DNA from: Doris montereyensis
Lineage: Eukaryota; Mollusca; Gastropoda; Nudibranchia; Dorididae
Assembly (NCBI GenBank): GCA_037039925.1
Contig: JAXRKP010000103.1
Location: 451,417 to 515,416 of the forward strand
Length of the DNA stretch: 64,000 nt
Direction of reading: 5' to 3'
This document shows positions 46,290 to 60,177 of the stretch, in pieces. The translations under genes were made by a program, and so were the position numbers. The stretch's first letter is position 1; every line of letters begins with the position of its first letter. The notes under the pieces are model-generated. The model had not been told where the DNA came from, did not search any database, and saw nothing but the letters and a program-made list of their open reading frames with translations.

Positions 46290-46395
46290 TTGTTTATTTC
46301 ATTGAAAAATTAACCCGTCCGTCAATTGCGGTGTTCTCGTGGTGAATTGAGAGAAAACGTCAATTTGATGAAAGGGGAAAAGTATGACCTATGAA
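46290..46395 (-). mobile_element. SINE-like family A copy
   Basis: tttcattgaaaaattaaccc, gtccgtcaattgcggtgttc, gtggtgaattgagag and gtatgacctatg; the centre is shortened. Confidence 0.75.
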
Positions 46396-47584
46396 TAATA
46401 GTCTCTCCCTTCTATCCAGTCACACTATTTATTACAGTAATAATAGCATTTATTTCCTAAATCTTTTTTTAAAAGGTTTTCGGATCAATCTCTCGCTAGA
46501 ATTTGTAAATGTTTATTTTCTGAAGTACACTGAAGGCTTACTATTGGTTTAGTTGAGTTGTTTGTTTGTAAGACATCCCATCGTACGAATATGTACGTCC
46601 ACGGTGAATATATAGTAAAGAAGACAGAAAACAAAAACTACAGAATAGTCATTGGATAAACGCACGCCCTGCGGGCGCAGGAAAAAGTGCGCTTTTACGC
46701 ATACCGTGTGTTTATGGGAACATTTGTATCATATAGAGTAAATATTTAGTCAGCAGAGGACGGTGTGTGTTTATGTTGAGTGTAATTTCATCCAGCGACT
46801 ATACTGTATGAAAATAAACGAGCAAGAGAAAACAGTTATTAATTATAACATGAGATCATAGCCCTCGTAACACTCTTCTCGGAAAGCCAAGGCACCAAGC
46901 CATAGTCCACGTAACACTCTCCTCGGAAAACCAAGGCACTCCAAGTCATAGCCACAAACAACAAAAAAAACAACCACTTAGTATGGACAGCTCATTTCCT
47001 TGGCCTTTCTTACGGACACAAAGCAATGGAGAACATCTAAACCTATGTTACATTAACAACAATACCATTGCCAAGGAGTCATTTCATCTCAAGTGTACGT
47101 GCTAGCCGGGCAAGATAAACACACACATGAAATTACACACTTGGTGATTAATTACCGCTTCTCAACATTCCTTCCCACTTACACGCACGTCAGACCGCAA
47201 CAGAACACAAGAAGGGATCTAGAGTTCCCATCGGACAGAACCCACCAAAGTCATGAGCTATGCAATATTATACACCAAATGACACTGTCATCCAACACAA
47301 TTCATCAGCCAACGGAACCAGCCCACTTTGTTTTCAATCTCCCAGTCCCCGAGTATTGCCAGCGAAAGAGGCGCGTGATGCAAACACCTTGTATGTGTTC
47401 ACACTGCAGTGATTAGTTACCATACTCATCTACACTTCTTGAACACAATGCAGTGCTAGTGGCCGTTATGATCCACACAATGCAGTGCTAGAACAGCTAG
47501 CTGTGATTTGACAATCCCGATTCATTATATTATCTTGTATAAACGCAATGGCAGTGATAAGACAATTCTGATTCAGACACATCT
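46396..47584. other. AT-rich intergenic or intronic DNA with a short duplication
   Basis: About 46856-46955 holds two copies of a 45-50 bp unit with gtaacactcttctcggaaa and ccaaggcac. acaatgcagtgctag occurs twice near 47445-47490. A 107-codon + frame (47093-47416) shows no domain. Confidence 0.55.
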
Positions 47585-47665
47585 TGTAATTTGTATGGAA
47601 AACAGTAAGTTGAAAGATTAATCAAAAGAGTAAAAAGGAAACAGTAGGCTCTACCAATAGTGACA
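47585..47665 (-). mobile_element. SINE-like family A fragment
   Basis: ggaaaacagtaagttgaaag, agtaaaaaggaaacagtagg and ctctaccaatagtg remain; the tail is lost. Confidence 0.6.
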
Positions 47666-49446
47666 ACATGACCCGTCCCCTACCCACATTGAGAGATAGG
47701 TTAGGCAGTCAGCACAATTTGTGACAAACAGAACGAGGTACACAATCGCTGTCACAAGAACGGACTCATTGTCTCGTTTCAAAAGACATTGTTCTTTGAC
47801 AACCAAATAATCGGACATGGTTTTAAAGCACAAAGTCAAATATTGTCCTGTATTGTCTTAACAACAGACAGAACAACGTAACATTATGGCATGGGCATTT
47901 CTCCGATAACCTCACCTCATTGATCCAAACAGTCATAACGGCCAAACGTTTAGAAGACAATCAAACTGTTAGCCTCCATTTGAGATAACAGCTTTGGAAA
48001 GATATATAATTGCACCATACAGAAAAAAAAAACAAAACAAAAAGAAATTTAAAAAAATATGACCTGTTGGTCTCCGCAGTACCAAGGAAGGAAGTGGTAA
48101 ATTTCCCGTGTACACAAAAAAAAAATCCAGGAAAGTGTCACTGCTGCAAGTCAGAAAAAATAACAACCATAACATTAACAATATAATAAACAAGAAGAAG
48201 AAGAAGAAGAAGAAGAACGATAATAACACAATATTATAAAAATCCCATCCAGATGACGACAAAAGTCACGGAATCCCGTGGTTCTTTGTCAAAACCCCAT
48301 GATGACGCGGCTTCCTTCACTCCAAACAGACAAGCTGCCGACAGCTCAAATGGAACGTAGCCCAACCAACCGAAATAAATGCACTGAGACAACTGCATCC
48401 TTGTAGTTCCAGTCTCAGTGAGATAGCATCCACCAACTCCTCAAACCCACGCCCCAGGAGAAGAAATTGTCTTTCAACAAAAAATCGTTATCATCTCTAC
48501 AAACTTCGAAGCCCACCCTTTCTTTAGCCAATCTATCCATCCAGCACTCTATAATTACCGAACGATTTCAGTTTAGAGGTCTGGAGACAAAACATCGACT
48601 ACCGCATGTTGTTGGGGGGGGGGGCGGGAGAAGAGAGAAGGCATGACTGCTGTCGATTTTTTTTGGGGGTCGAGCAAATTAGTTGATCGACGACACGAAA
48701 CAGCAAAATTGGAAACCCTTACCTGGCCACCACGTCATAACGCAGTGACACAGGTAAAAGGATCCCAACAATAATAACAACGACAAAGACGTCGATATGT
48801 GAGAAGCATTAAACCTGCGCCTAATCGACATGCCGCCCTTTTCTCGGCGTTTAACGATCGAATGAGGCCTGCAAACAGCTCGTGCCTTGGAGTTGCGAAG
48901 TCGTCCAACTTGAAGCTAATGACGATTTCGATCATAAACCACATTATTATGAAGATGAAGGAGAGACAGAAGGGCTGGGGGTGGCTGAATATGGATGGAA
49001 ATCTGTCTCTCCTGACACACACGTTATTGATGAAACAATGTGCAATAGAACTAGAAATGAGGGCGAATCCTTTTTAAATCAATAACATACAGATTGCCTA
49101 CCGTACATTGATGCAGCAGCAAAATAAACACAGTGCTGCGCGAACTAGAATATAATCTACAACAGTACGACTACAAGTATGAGATATCGCATCTTGAAAA
49201 AAGTCAAAATCATAGCTGCCAACCATTTCAAATAGGAAAACATGACTGACCGCACAGACTAATGGATACGAACCCAAAACATCACAGAAAAGTTGAATCA
49301 TATAACTTGCATTAACATCATATTTCTATGGTAAATATCCCCAAAACATCCACCGATCGCTGGCCTGCCTGGTGGAGTCCGATGGCAGTTTAACCAACAC
49401 AGATTGGCGTCTCCGGACTTCCACCCCAATCCCTCTACGTCTCTAT
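47666..49446. other. Unassigned sequence
   Basis: It holds a gaagaagaagaag run near 48194-48215, a G10-type run at about 48614 and a lone MITE-like end gctgccaacc at 49215-49224. Overlapping open frames on both strands at 48735-49077 have no recognised domain. Confidence 0.45.
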
Positions 49447-49612
49447 CATTAACATAGTTGTTTTTTTGTTTATCTGTCATTAACATAGTTGTTTTTATTG
49501 TTTATCTGTCATTAACATAGTTGTTTTTATTGTTTATCTGTCATTAACATAGTTGTTTTTATTGTTTATCTGTCATTAACATAGTTGTTTTGTTTATCTG
49601 TCATTAACTTAG
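49447..49612. repeat. 32-bp minisatellite, 5 copies
   Basis: Units contain cattaacatagttgttttta and ttgtttatctgt, with the first and last shortened in the T run. Confidence 0.93.
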
Positions 49613-49874
49613 CTACCCAAAATCAAAATAACATCTTAAATATGTTTTTTGTGCAGCTATGCATTATGTTTCGATAAAAGTCCAATAGACTAAACTTGAT
49701 TGGACGAAGTCCTACAAAAAATACAGGAAATATAATATGTTACGTTGCTGTCATATAAGCATGTATCAACTCAAATAACAAGCGAAATAATATTCTATAC
49801 ACAAACCACTGGGCCAAATATGAAAAAATACCAAAGATCACCCATTCATTGAAAAGTAAGAACAAGAGGCTTTG

Positions 49875-49945
49875 TTTACTTGGTTGAAATTTGCCCCTTC
49901 CACCATGACAGGAAAAGAAGTATGACCTACCAGTACCACCACCAC
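49875..49945 (-). mobile_element. SINE-like family A, internally deleted
   Basis: ttggttgaaatttgcccctt, ccaccatgacaggaaaagaa and gtatgacctaccagtacc: tail and head end are joined, with the whole centre missing. Confidence 0.75.
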
Positions 49946-50079
49946 TGATGCAAGACACAGGGACTTGACATCCATAACAACACAAAATGCAAACAAGAGG
50001 ATAAAACCATTTCTGAAACCTCTGCAAAAAAGATAGGACAGAGGTTAAAGTCACATAAATAAATCAAATAGTGAATTAA

Positions 50080-50260
50080 GGAGATGTTTCATTGCAATTA
50101 ACTACATGCCCACCGTATGCAGTAATCTCAGAATGAATTAGAGGAAACAGAAAGATATATCCCATACACCGAAGGTAGAATGGGAACTGATAAGGAAAGA
50201 AAGAAAGAGTGGAAGGAAAGAAGAACCAATCAGTAGTGTCCATTAACAGCCCACAAATCA
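50080..50260 (-). mobile_element. SINE-like family A copy with insertion
   Basis: gtttcattgcaattaactac, cgtatgcagtaatctcagaa and ttagaggaaacagaaaga. After about 45 bases come gaaggaaagaagaaccaatc and ttaacagccca. Confidence 0.75.
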
Positions 50261-52006
50261 CTGAGAAAACAAGGAAATTGACAACAGTGTGCACAATACG
50301 ATAGAATTAAATGAAAAAATGAATCCAACAATAATAAAAACAAAAACAAAAAACATAAGGAAAGGCGAATTTATAAGAAAAATTAGCCTGCTGTGAACAA
50401 TATTGGGAATTAAATCAAGCAACCACCTCTATAGTTAACAGATACATGTCAACCCTTGACAACAAGATAAATTATTTTTATCTACTTGACACTCCTCTTC
50501 CAGGTCATCATCGCCTTGAGCTTCCACATGAGAGAGTTAAAATATTCTCTTCATTTAAAGGACATAATATGAACAAATTTAGCTGACTGCTTCACAACAA
50601 ACAAACAAAAAGTAGTGTATGTATATATACAGTATTATGCGTTTGTACTTATAACTTCAAACAAAAAGGTGCACATAATTTCCTTCAAATCTTGCGCCGG
50701 AAACAAGTTTTCCATGATTTTTTTTGTGTCACCAGTGGACCGTAAATTTTGGCGGAGACTACTGTAATATGATTGATGAATATTTATTTGATCTACACAC
50801 TTCTGATGGAACTGAAGCTACAATGTTTAGAAAATGTGGTTGAGTGTTAAAAAAGACTCTGAATTTTGCCAGGTTCCTTTGATCAGGAAATATGAAAATA
50901 AGATAACACCATCTTTCCAGTGTTTGAACCATAACTAGTATTATAAAGCTTTGTTCTACAATGGTAAAATATTAAAATGTAAGTAAATAGACCTAGGTGC
51001 TTGGCACATCACCAAACCAAGTTCAAATATTTCCAACAATTTAGAATATTTAAACAAGAGATCATAGGCCTACATTGTAGTGGATCTTTACATTACAATA
51101 AATTTTGACTTGTCATATAGTCACATATTTCTCTCTTCAAATTTACTCAATTCTCTTTCCATGCTGGTAATCATTCCCTGAGGTTTGTCACACTTTCCTG
51201 TGTCAGCCTAGTGACCCCTGTCATTACTGCTTTTACACATTAAAAGCAATGTTCCCTCTAGACTGTGTTTAATATATATATATATATATATGTGCCCACA
51301 ACAGGGAGAAATGCCTGCACACACCAATGAAAAAAGTTTTAAATCATCTTTTTTCACACAACTGCTTTTTCATCAAACTTTGCACAACACCAAAAATTAA
51401 CCCACATACCCACAAAAAATTAGAGGAACATTGATTACAAGAATACACAATTGTAAATTAAATCCAAGTATTACTTGATGAGTTAATGGACTTTATCTGA
51501 TATTTTCTCAAATTTGTTTCAAATGAAAAAAAAACAATAACAGATCTAAATGATTGAAATAGCATGAAATTACAAAAATATTCATCAATTATGGTAGAGC
51601 TAAGACAAAAATGTCACTAGGCCTATATAATATGTTTTTCCTTGTTTGAAACTATGTCGTTTGTGTTTCAATGCAGACTATGTGAAAAGCTTGAAGTTTT
51701 TGAGAGCATTTTAAATAGACTGACTTTACAGACATTTCCCAATTTCTGGTTCTTTCCATCCTGAGATACGGTCTTTGAATCTAAATTTAGATCGATGTGT
51801 GGTTGAGGAACAGGCTAAATCAAATAAGCTTACATTCTAGGCAGATTGTAAATTGTGTTTTGTTGCTTACACTGTAGGCCTATCCCTTTTGATATAGCTC
51901 TAGATCTATAATAAGCCTATTACCCAAGAACTTATGCAACTTAACTCTAGCTCTAAATCTAGTTGCTAATTATTATCCAGGGCTTCCTTCAACTTGGGAA
52001 TCTAAA
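50261..52006. other. AT-rich single-copy-looking DNA
   Basis: Only a short TA run (about 51273-51291) stands out. There are no long open frames, no minisatellites and no recognised RNA gene. This is the least repetitive stretch of the window. Confidence 0.5.
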
Positions 52007-52180
52007 GCTGCCAACCCCATGAACAAAAAAGTAGTGGATTGCTTGCCAAAAAGACGGAAGATAATGGAATTATAAAAATTGAAAATGCTAACAAACTGAA
52101 TGTGAAAAAGAGAAACTGAAAAAACCCAAATCTCAACTAAAAACAGTACAAAACCACTATTTTAGCAGTAGGTTGGCAGC
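52007..52180. mobile_element. Compact MITE with 10-bp terminal inverted repeats
   Basis: GCTGCCAACC (52007-52016) and GGTTGGCAGC (52171-52180) form perfect 10-bp inverted ends. Similarity continues inward imperfectly: the left side has aaaaaagtagtggatt and the right side, inverted, aaaatagtggttttg. The element is 174 bp and non-coding. No obvious target-site duplication is visible. Confidence 0.8.
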
Positions 52181-53983
52181 ATTGATTTAGGTCCAGATCA
52201 AAACAAGCTCTAGGTTAAGCTTACATGACATAAAACCTAGGTCTATATTAGATAGATAGTTTAGATCTATAGGATCTACATTTGAGTATATGGTATCAAG
52301 GTCCTCCCTATTTAATGTTTAGACCTACACATAGGGCTAGATCTAGCATATATGACGATCCTCCTCTTGGGATCTTAATTCAGTCATCGATTCATGTAGA
52401 GCTCTATTAACCAATCTATGTAGGGAAATATATTGATCTTATACTATTGTACTATCTCGAAAAATAAGACACCACAAACTCATATCATGTAGAATTTAGA
52501 CCTAAAAGTAACAGTTATTGTAATTGTTGCACATTAAAGACCACTGAATTTGGTTAAAATGTTTCTATGTCCGTGGTATGTTGTAGAATTGCTGCATACA
52601 TGTCATGTAATTTTTTACTAGATCTAGATTCATTACATGATGTGTAAGTTATTTATCAGTAAAAGTTTTACTAATACAACTCTGACCTGTCGTTCCATGA
52701 TGTAGAGATATATCTAGATCTGAGGTCTAGTTGGCTGCTGTTTTCTTACTAAATAGTAACATACTGTTCCATTTTCATTTTAAAAGCCTAGATCTAGAAT
52801 CTATTGTAAATCTAAATTAGAAGCTAGTTAAGTTCATTAATTGAGATCTAGAGGAATATCTTTCATTTTCATCTTCAGATTTACCTCATGACTTTTCATT
52901 CAATAATTTCCCATGTTGTGATCATTATCACTTTCATCCTCATATACATCTCTTACTCTTAGTTCTCAGACACACAGAGGACCTTGTTTGTCATAAATAA
53001 GTGTGAAACACCATTTACGGAATCAAGGAGTTGATTTTTTACCAACAATGATAAACAGGGCTTTTGGTGTATTGAGGAACCAAGATTAAAGCTGGAGGTA
53101 TAGATTCTAGATCTAGAGCCAGAATCTAGATAAAAATAATAATAACAACGAAAATGATAAAAACAAAAAAGAATCAAATGAAGTCATTTAACAATGGAGA
53201 TGAAAACGAAAGGTAGATTATCTAGATAGATCTAGCTTCTAGACTTAGACCTACTTATCTATCTTTAGATTCTAGATCTAGATAGCTAGATCTAGTCTTA
53301 CACTGGACTTCAAGATTGACAAAGATCCAGATTTAGAGATTTCATAACTAGAATCTAGATTTAAAGTAAAAGAATAGTGGGGATGCCGAATAGTGAACAG
53401 CTCCCTAGATCTAGATTGAAGATCTAGATCTAGATTACACCAACGTGCTACAAAGTACATGTGTTGACAGTTTTGATGTTAAAAACAAAAGAATGGATTA
53501 TGAAATCATTCAAATCAGTCCTGGGCCATCAGATCAAAATTTGAGAAATGAACTCGAAAGGGGGAAGCAAGCGACTGGTACAATAATATTACATAATACA
53601 AATGTTTTGGGTTGTGTGTAAAATTAAACGCACATGAAACTTGCAGAAGATCGAACACAAATGATAGTTTACCTTTGAAAATGATCAATGACAGTCTCCT
53701 CTGTGCAGTTCTCAGGCAAATTTCGCACAATCAAATATCTTGTTTCTCGTACCATCATCCCCAAAAAAGACTACATGTTTTAGATCACATTAATAAAACT
53801 CCATGCTCGGTAAAAACCGTTTTAAAACGCTCTAATTACGGAGCCTTCGAATACACGAATTCCCTCTCTCCGTCAGAGCATTTAGGAACATGTAAAATGA
53901 TTTGCTGTGTCCTAGCTGCTAGCCTAGAGAGCAGCCAAGAATACACGCCGGCGTACCATGGCCTGCAACTTGGACCAGGCGTA
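52181..53983. other. AT-rich DNA dense in ctagatctag words
   Basis: agatct, tctaga and ctagat words recur every few tens of bases (for example around 52620, 52790, 53105, 53225-53290, 53405-53435) without forming an ordered array. No gene is recognised. Confidence 0.5.
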
Positions 53984-53991
53984 TGACGTCA
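53984..53991. promoter_or_regulatory. Canonical CRE (TGACGTCA)
   Basis: This is the full 8-bp palindromic CREB/ATF site. It lies in a CpG-containing, non-repetitive stretch (53940-54480) that contrasts with the AT-rich DNA before it. It could mark a promoter, but no adjoining first exon was recognised. Confidence 0.3.
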
Positions 53992-55036
<1,045 letters not shown>

Positions 55037-55602
55037 ATCTATATATCTACATATCTTGCGGTCTATGTCTTCTTCATGGTATTGTAGCTTGTTCGTCTAG
55101 TTACCGTACTAACTTTTCATCTTTATTCCTTTATTCCCCTTCGTTTTTGTCCACTGTATATCATCAACATAATTAGCTGTTACAAAGTCTGACCTTACCG
55201 TTATTATTTTACCTGCCTGAAACCAAAATTCTAACACGGCACGGTGCCAAACGGTTCAATTCAATAATGTTGCGTCTACACCTTGAAAGACATGGCCTCA
55301 TTGACTTGTTTCGATGCTGAGGGCAGAGGACACATCTCGGGTGTGAAGTGGGGTAGGGGGAGAGAGAGGCGGTGGGGTTACCTGACCCCAACACGAACCG
55401 ACAAGACTAGCAAGAACAAAGGGGAAATGGGCGGTAGATTACATGAAGTTGCGTTGTAAATTGTGTAGACGTTCAGCAAATCTTGACACACTATTTTAAC
55501 GTAGTGTTTCAAAATCGAGACTCGTCAACGTAACACGATATGGTATTTTAAATATGTTTGCGAAAATATAAATACATATTCTATGTACGTGTAACTTCCG
55601 CT
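55037..55602. other. Unassigned sequence
   Basis: No gene or repeat family is recognised. Confidence 0.45.
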
Positions 55603-55917
55603 TTGATTTCATTTGATTTTATCCAAAACCACAGTTAAGGTGATCTCGGGGGATTTACTAGGATGTTTAATTTGCCCGGACTGTCCTGTAAACGGTCGTT
55701 AACAAACAGTATTTGTGATATGTACGCGGGGCTGTCTTGTTATCGTCCGTCTCCGATGAAATTAGGTGTGAATCCACCTACCTGGAACGGGGGTGGAAAA
55801 AGGGGGGGGGGGGGGTTTACTGGGGGAAAATCGAAAAACTTTTTCAACCCGTCGGGGCTTACACCCACAACCTTTTGGTTGAGAGGCCTTGCCTCTGGAC
55901 TACCGACCGAGTCCCTT
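55603..55917 (-). mobile_element. tRNA-derived SINE family B copy
   Basis: On the minus strand the head shows a perfect A box (TAGTCCAGAGG), then caaggcctctcaaccaaaag. The B-box region is changed (gggtgtaagccccg). The centre has cgtccgtctccgatga on +. The tail is gattttatccaaaaccaca, then ggtgatctcggggg. A G12-type run interrupts it at about 55802. Confidence 0.87.
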
Positions 55918-56755
55918 TGTACTTATGCAGTTAGTTCTGGTATATCATGCTATGTCATATAACATATGTGCAGATTGTCTATGTAAATGTAATTGTATAC
56001 GTAGTATGTAGGCCAACATAAATGTCATATGAGAAACAATGTACATTATGTATGTGTCTGGATGTAATATGTGTAGTATGTATGCATGTGTGTCTGTGTG
56101 TTTGCATGTCATGTAGATTATATGTATGTTGTGCGTGAGTGGCATGAGGTTATATCCTTCATCCCTTGGGTAAACCGAAATGATTAACAGTCCTCTCTTC
56201 GCTCTCAACACACTGGTGCAACCGCACCTGCCACGACAACACGCACGCGTCTGTGCGTGGTAAAATAACTGGTAAGCCAAGGCTCCAGCTAGAGCTAGGC
56301 CTAGTTTGTTACACACTTCTCGTCCACGGTTCATGTGTAGTGTGTCAAGACATCCAGCGTCGGCGTCAAAGTGGCAGACAACCGCCATCGCCGCCATGAT
56401 CTTTGCCCCCGTCACGAACTGACCTGTCTCGATCGTCTGCTGAGCTTACAGCAATTTAATACAATAGGTCCAGATTCTATGTCTTATATAACATGTGAAA
56501 GTTTTCACAATGTGTTCATAAACATAACAAATCATTTTATGAACTAGAGGCTGCAAGACCCATGGGTTATTACATACACAACTATATTTACCTGCCCGGG
56601 AAATAGCTTGTCGGTGTCAACATACAATTGCGTCAGAAAGAATAATAAGAATAGCTGGCCAAGTCTTCTGAATTGAGCTTGGGGTCACGAGGAACATGGA
56701 CGTAGGACCTGTGTGTTCAATGTGTTAATAGGGATCAATCTTTTATGTTTGCAGT
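55918..56755. other. Unassigned sequence with short TGT/ATGT-rich part
   Basis: 55960-56135 is rich in atgtatgt-type words without a regular period. A 156-codon minus-strand frame (55945-56415) shows no domain. Confidence 0.45.
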
Positions 56756-56860
56756 AGCCAAACGCGAGGTCCCGGAGAAAGGGGAGCTCGGCGGAGTACA
56801 TCACTTGTATATCAAGCTAAAGGTTGTCGGCTCGAATCCGACCGTGCATGCGAATTTGAA
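56756..56860 (+). mobile_element. tRNA-like fragment, probably SINE-derived
   Basis: A perfect T-arm (gtcgg, loop ctcgaat, ccgac) with a B box and an A-box-like gagctcggcggagtac lie at tRNA spacing. The acceptor ends do not pair and the anticodon stem is weak, so it is not a functional tRNA gene by eye. Confidence 0.5.
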
Positions 56861-57384
56861 ATTCGGTTGTTGATTATTTTCCCGGGTTTTTTTTTTGTTC
56901 TTTCTTATCATGTGGTAGGCAGGACAAAATGAGTGCCTAGTTATATCGGAGACGGGCAATAATCTAGGAGGTCACGTGTACCTTTGCGCATTTAAAGAAC
57001 CTTCGGCACCCTAGCAAAATTGAATTCCTATCTTGTAAAACATTTAGAAATATCCTTGCTACGTCTTGGTGTAACTCAAACTTCTTTACTATGTTACGTA
57101 TAGTCACCCCTAAATAGAAGAGGCAAAAGTGTGGCTTGGCATCCATACTTCTTTCTCTCTTTCTTTATAAGTTTCTATTCTTCCTTCCGGTGTATGGATC
57201 TAGATGACCGAGATGATACGGATACAACCATTCTAACTAATATTAGTCCTCCTAATTTCAAGATTGTTGAAAGTTCATGGGATGACAATTTTGATATTAT
57301 ATGTGTCTTATGTAATTTCTTTTGAGGTTATATCTAAACTCTGTCCCAACACGTCTGTGCGTCATTGTTTTGACATTACATGTT

Positions 57385-57660
57385 TGAATTGATTTGATTT
57401 ACCCACATCCACGACTAAGGTGATCTCGGGGTTATTGGTAGGATGTTTTAGTTTGCTCAGACTGCCTTATAGACAGCTAAGGGGTCTTTGATGTGTAAAG
57501 AGTTATTATCGTCCGTCTCCGATGGGACTAGGTGTCGATCCACCTATCTGAACGAAGGCGGAGGGAGGGGGCGATGGGGTAGATTTATTGGGAAAATGTC
57601 GAGAGAATTTTTCAACCGTTGGCGGGGCTGACACCTTGCCTCTGGACTACCGAGTCCCCA
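57385..57660 (-). mobile_element. tRNA-derived SINE family B copy, head deleted
   Basis: The tail (gatttacccacatccacgac, aaggtgatctcgggg), the centre (cgtccgtctccgatggga) and the A-box side (tctggactaccgag on +) are present. The anticodon to B-box part is missing between gcggggctgac and accttgcctc. Confidence 0.85.
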
Positions 57661-57854
57661 CCCACACAACACACAGTATCCAACAATATTTAATTTATAT
57701 AATTATTCTAACATTCTAATCCTCCCTAATTACAAGATTATCACTACAGTTCTAGACAATGTGCTTCTTCAAAGTTCATGCGGTGAAAATTGTAATGTCT
57801 TATGTAATTTCTTTTTGAGGTTATATTTAGATTCTAGACTTAAATGTGAGTCTT

Positions 57855-57922
57855 TATCGTCTGAACCCGCGCCCTTGGGGTTAAGAGGCCAATGCCTTGC
57901 CTCTGGACTAACACATCCCCCA
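57855..57922 (-). mobile_element. tRNA-derived SINE family B head fragment
   Basis: Only the head is left: gaacccgcgcccttggggtt, aagaggccaatgccttgcct and ctggactaacac. Confidence 0.75.
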
Positions 57923-58294
57923 AGATATCATTTATTATGTATTGAACTCTTTGCCTCCTCTTTGGCCCATCAAGGCTGTTCTGAAGATAATACCCGGTGT
58001 CTTAGCTTCAAATAATACATCGTGACAAAAGAAATAATTCAGATCAAATTTCTTTTCTTTCTTAATTTTTTTCTGAGGTTTTTCTTTTCTTTCATTCTTT
58101 CTTTCTCAGTTTCCATTTTACCCTCTGGTGTATATCTATGGGTATAGATGCCTGAAATGATCTTTCTCCAGGCTATCCTGTCCTGACATTTTCTGTTTCA
58201 TTCTGTGAAGGTTAAATTTCTCTGTTTTACATGAATGTAGTGTCTTCTTATTATATATATTCCTCGAACTAAAAGTTGGGTTCTTAATCTCTCT

Positions 58295-58445
58295 GTTTTG
58301 GAGGCTGCAGCTGCTGGTAGGTCCTACCTCTTTCCTCTCATTATTTTACTTACCTTTCATCTTGTCATCTTCTTGTTGCCTCTTAAATTTGTCCTGAGAT
58401 CACTGCATACGATGGATGTAATAAATTTCAATGAAATCCACTGTG
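58295..58445 (+). mobile_element. SINE-like family A copy in the rare orientation
   Basis: It reads gcagctgctggtaggtccta, cctctttcctctcattattt, cttgttgcctcttaaatttg, tcctgagatcactgcatacg and taaatttcaatgaaat. It is nearly full length and shows the presumed 5' to 3' order directly on the + strand. Confidence 0.88.
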
Positions 58446-58845
58446 CATTAGCATTGTTACTTGATGTTATTAATCTGGGGTTTTGTTTGTTTGTTTGTGC
58501 CGTTTAGCTTTCAGTCTTTGACTCGTGTGAATATTTCAACTAAGGGCAGGGTTTTTGTTTTGTCATGCTTTGAAGAAGAAATTAAAAAAAAAACTATTTG
58601 CATGTAGGTTCTAAATTATGACCCCAAATGACCCACGATCGTTTTCATTTGAGGAAATGTTGTACCATGGTAAAAAAAAAATGTCTTTATTTCCCCGTCT
58701 TTGATAAGAATTTTCATTCACCTAAGCTGCATTTTCAACAAGTTTTAATAATTAAAAAGTTGTAATGGTACCATTCACACCTACCCTGGTGGCACCAGTA
58801 TCGAGTGCTGACTCGATCTAGTAATCATACTTGAAATCACAGGAG

Positions 58846-58875
58846 GTTTGTTTGTTTAATGAAATTTACCCTAGA

Positions 58876-58922
<47 letters not shown>

Positions 58923-58995
58923 TATATATATATATATATATATATATAGATAGATAGATAGATAGATAGATATATGTGTGTGTGTGTGTGTGTCA
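58846..58995. repeat. (TA)n/(TAGA)n/(GT)n compound microsatellite at a family A tail
   Basis: gtttgtttaatgaaatttac and cctagagca (a family A tail end) run into TA (58877-58947), TAGA (58948-58970) and GT (58975-58992). The tail-to-TA junction resembles those in the 24.8-26.3 kb array. Confidence 0.93.
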
Positions 58996-59293
58996 GGGCG
59001 TATAAATTGTTTTGGGTTTTTCTTGTTTCTATAACCGACAAAACGATGTGCCTATTTGGACAATAAAAAGTATTGAATTGACTATAATACATGTTATAAT
59101 TGTAAGTCCCATACTCACAGTTGACTGTAGGGCAATTGGGAATAGAGTATTGCAGTGCTCTGTCATTGCTTCCCATGCCACTTTTTCTGTTGTGTTTATC
59201 TATTATTATATTTGTACATGAAGTAATAGAATAGAATAGAATAAGTGTAATGGCTAGTTAAGTTGTTTACTCTTGTCATGCAATGCATGTCTG

Positions 59294-59432
59294 CTAAATT
59301 CTACATGTTTCAAACCCTAAATTCTACATGTTTTAAACCCTAAATTCTACCTGTTTTAAGCCGTAAATTCTACATGTTTTAAACCTAAATTCTACATGTT
59401 TTAAGCTAAATTCTACATGTTTTAAGCCCTAA
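59294..59432. repeat. Minisatellite of about 23 bp, 6-7 copies
   Basis: Units read taaattctacatgttttaa then accc or gccc, with small deletions. It shares the word tctacatgt with the arrays at 2.0 and 18.4 kb. Confidence 0.9.
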
Positions 59433-60108
59433 ATTAATGGTTGGCAAAGCGTTGTGGGTGCTACCAAAGACCAAAATAACTACGGTCGATTTGTGTGGCA
59501 GCCGTGTGTGTTTATTATAGTTTATGTCTGTGTGTGTGTGTGTGTGTGTGTAAAGCATGTATCTCAGCTTCATTATCGTTCTTACAAACTCTCAACATTA
59601 AGTCGCTAATCACCGGAGAATAAGTAATATACTGCTAGAATGCTGTGCTCCAATCCATTTCCCAAATCTTTTCAATACCGAAACATTAGGCCTAGACCAA
59701 GGAGAGTCGTTGATCCTGGGAGAACTCTTTTGACAAAATCACTTCACGTTAGTATTGTTAGCTGGCTGCAGCAAGCCTGCTCGTTCATAATTCATGCGTT
59801 CACCCTTTTTTCAGTCCGCTAAAGGCTAGGCCTCTGGCTGGTGCGAGCTCCAAATAAAATATTATTTTCCATGTATATGACCGACATTCTTGTTTTTCTC
59901 CAGCGAGCGTAGCTCATGCTTTGGCCTAGCCGCAAGTCGTTAGGCAGACAAGCCTAGGCTTATCGATGTGTTTGTGTGCTGTCTACTACTAGATCTAACT
60001 GCGTCTTAGGCCCTACGTTACGCAGTAATGATAATGCGAGACAAAACAGTAATAGGCCTTTCATTATCATAAAGGATTGAACTTAAAGATCCTCTCTACA
60101 CACGCACG

Positions 60109-60111
<3 letters not shown>
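59433..60111. other. Unassigned sequence
   Basis: A GT run lies at 59530-59551; no gene is recognised. Confidence 0.45.

Positions 60112-60177
<66 letters not shown>

Noticed and set aside
47093..47416. 107-codon + frame
   Set aside because: No recognisable domain, no splice or start evidence, and AT-rich surroundings.
48723..49077. Possible minus-strand exon ending at a cag/gtaagg donor, with open frames on both strands
   Set aside because: The frame that suits the donor meets a stop about 85 bases upstream with no acceptor AG between, and no domain is recognisable. The hydrophobic stretch follows from gttgttattattgtt composition.
55945..56415. 156-codon minus frame
   Set aside because: No domain; the second half is built of atgt-type low-complexity words.
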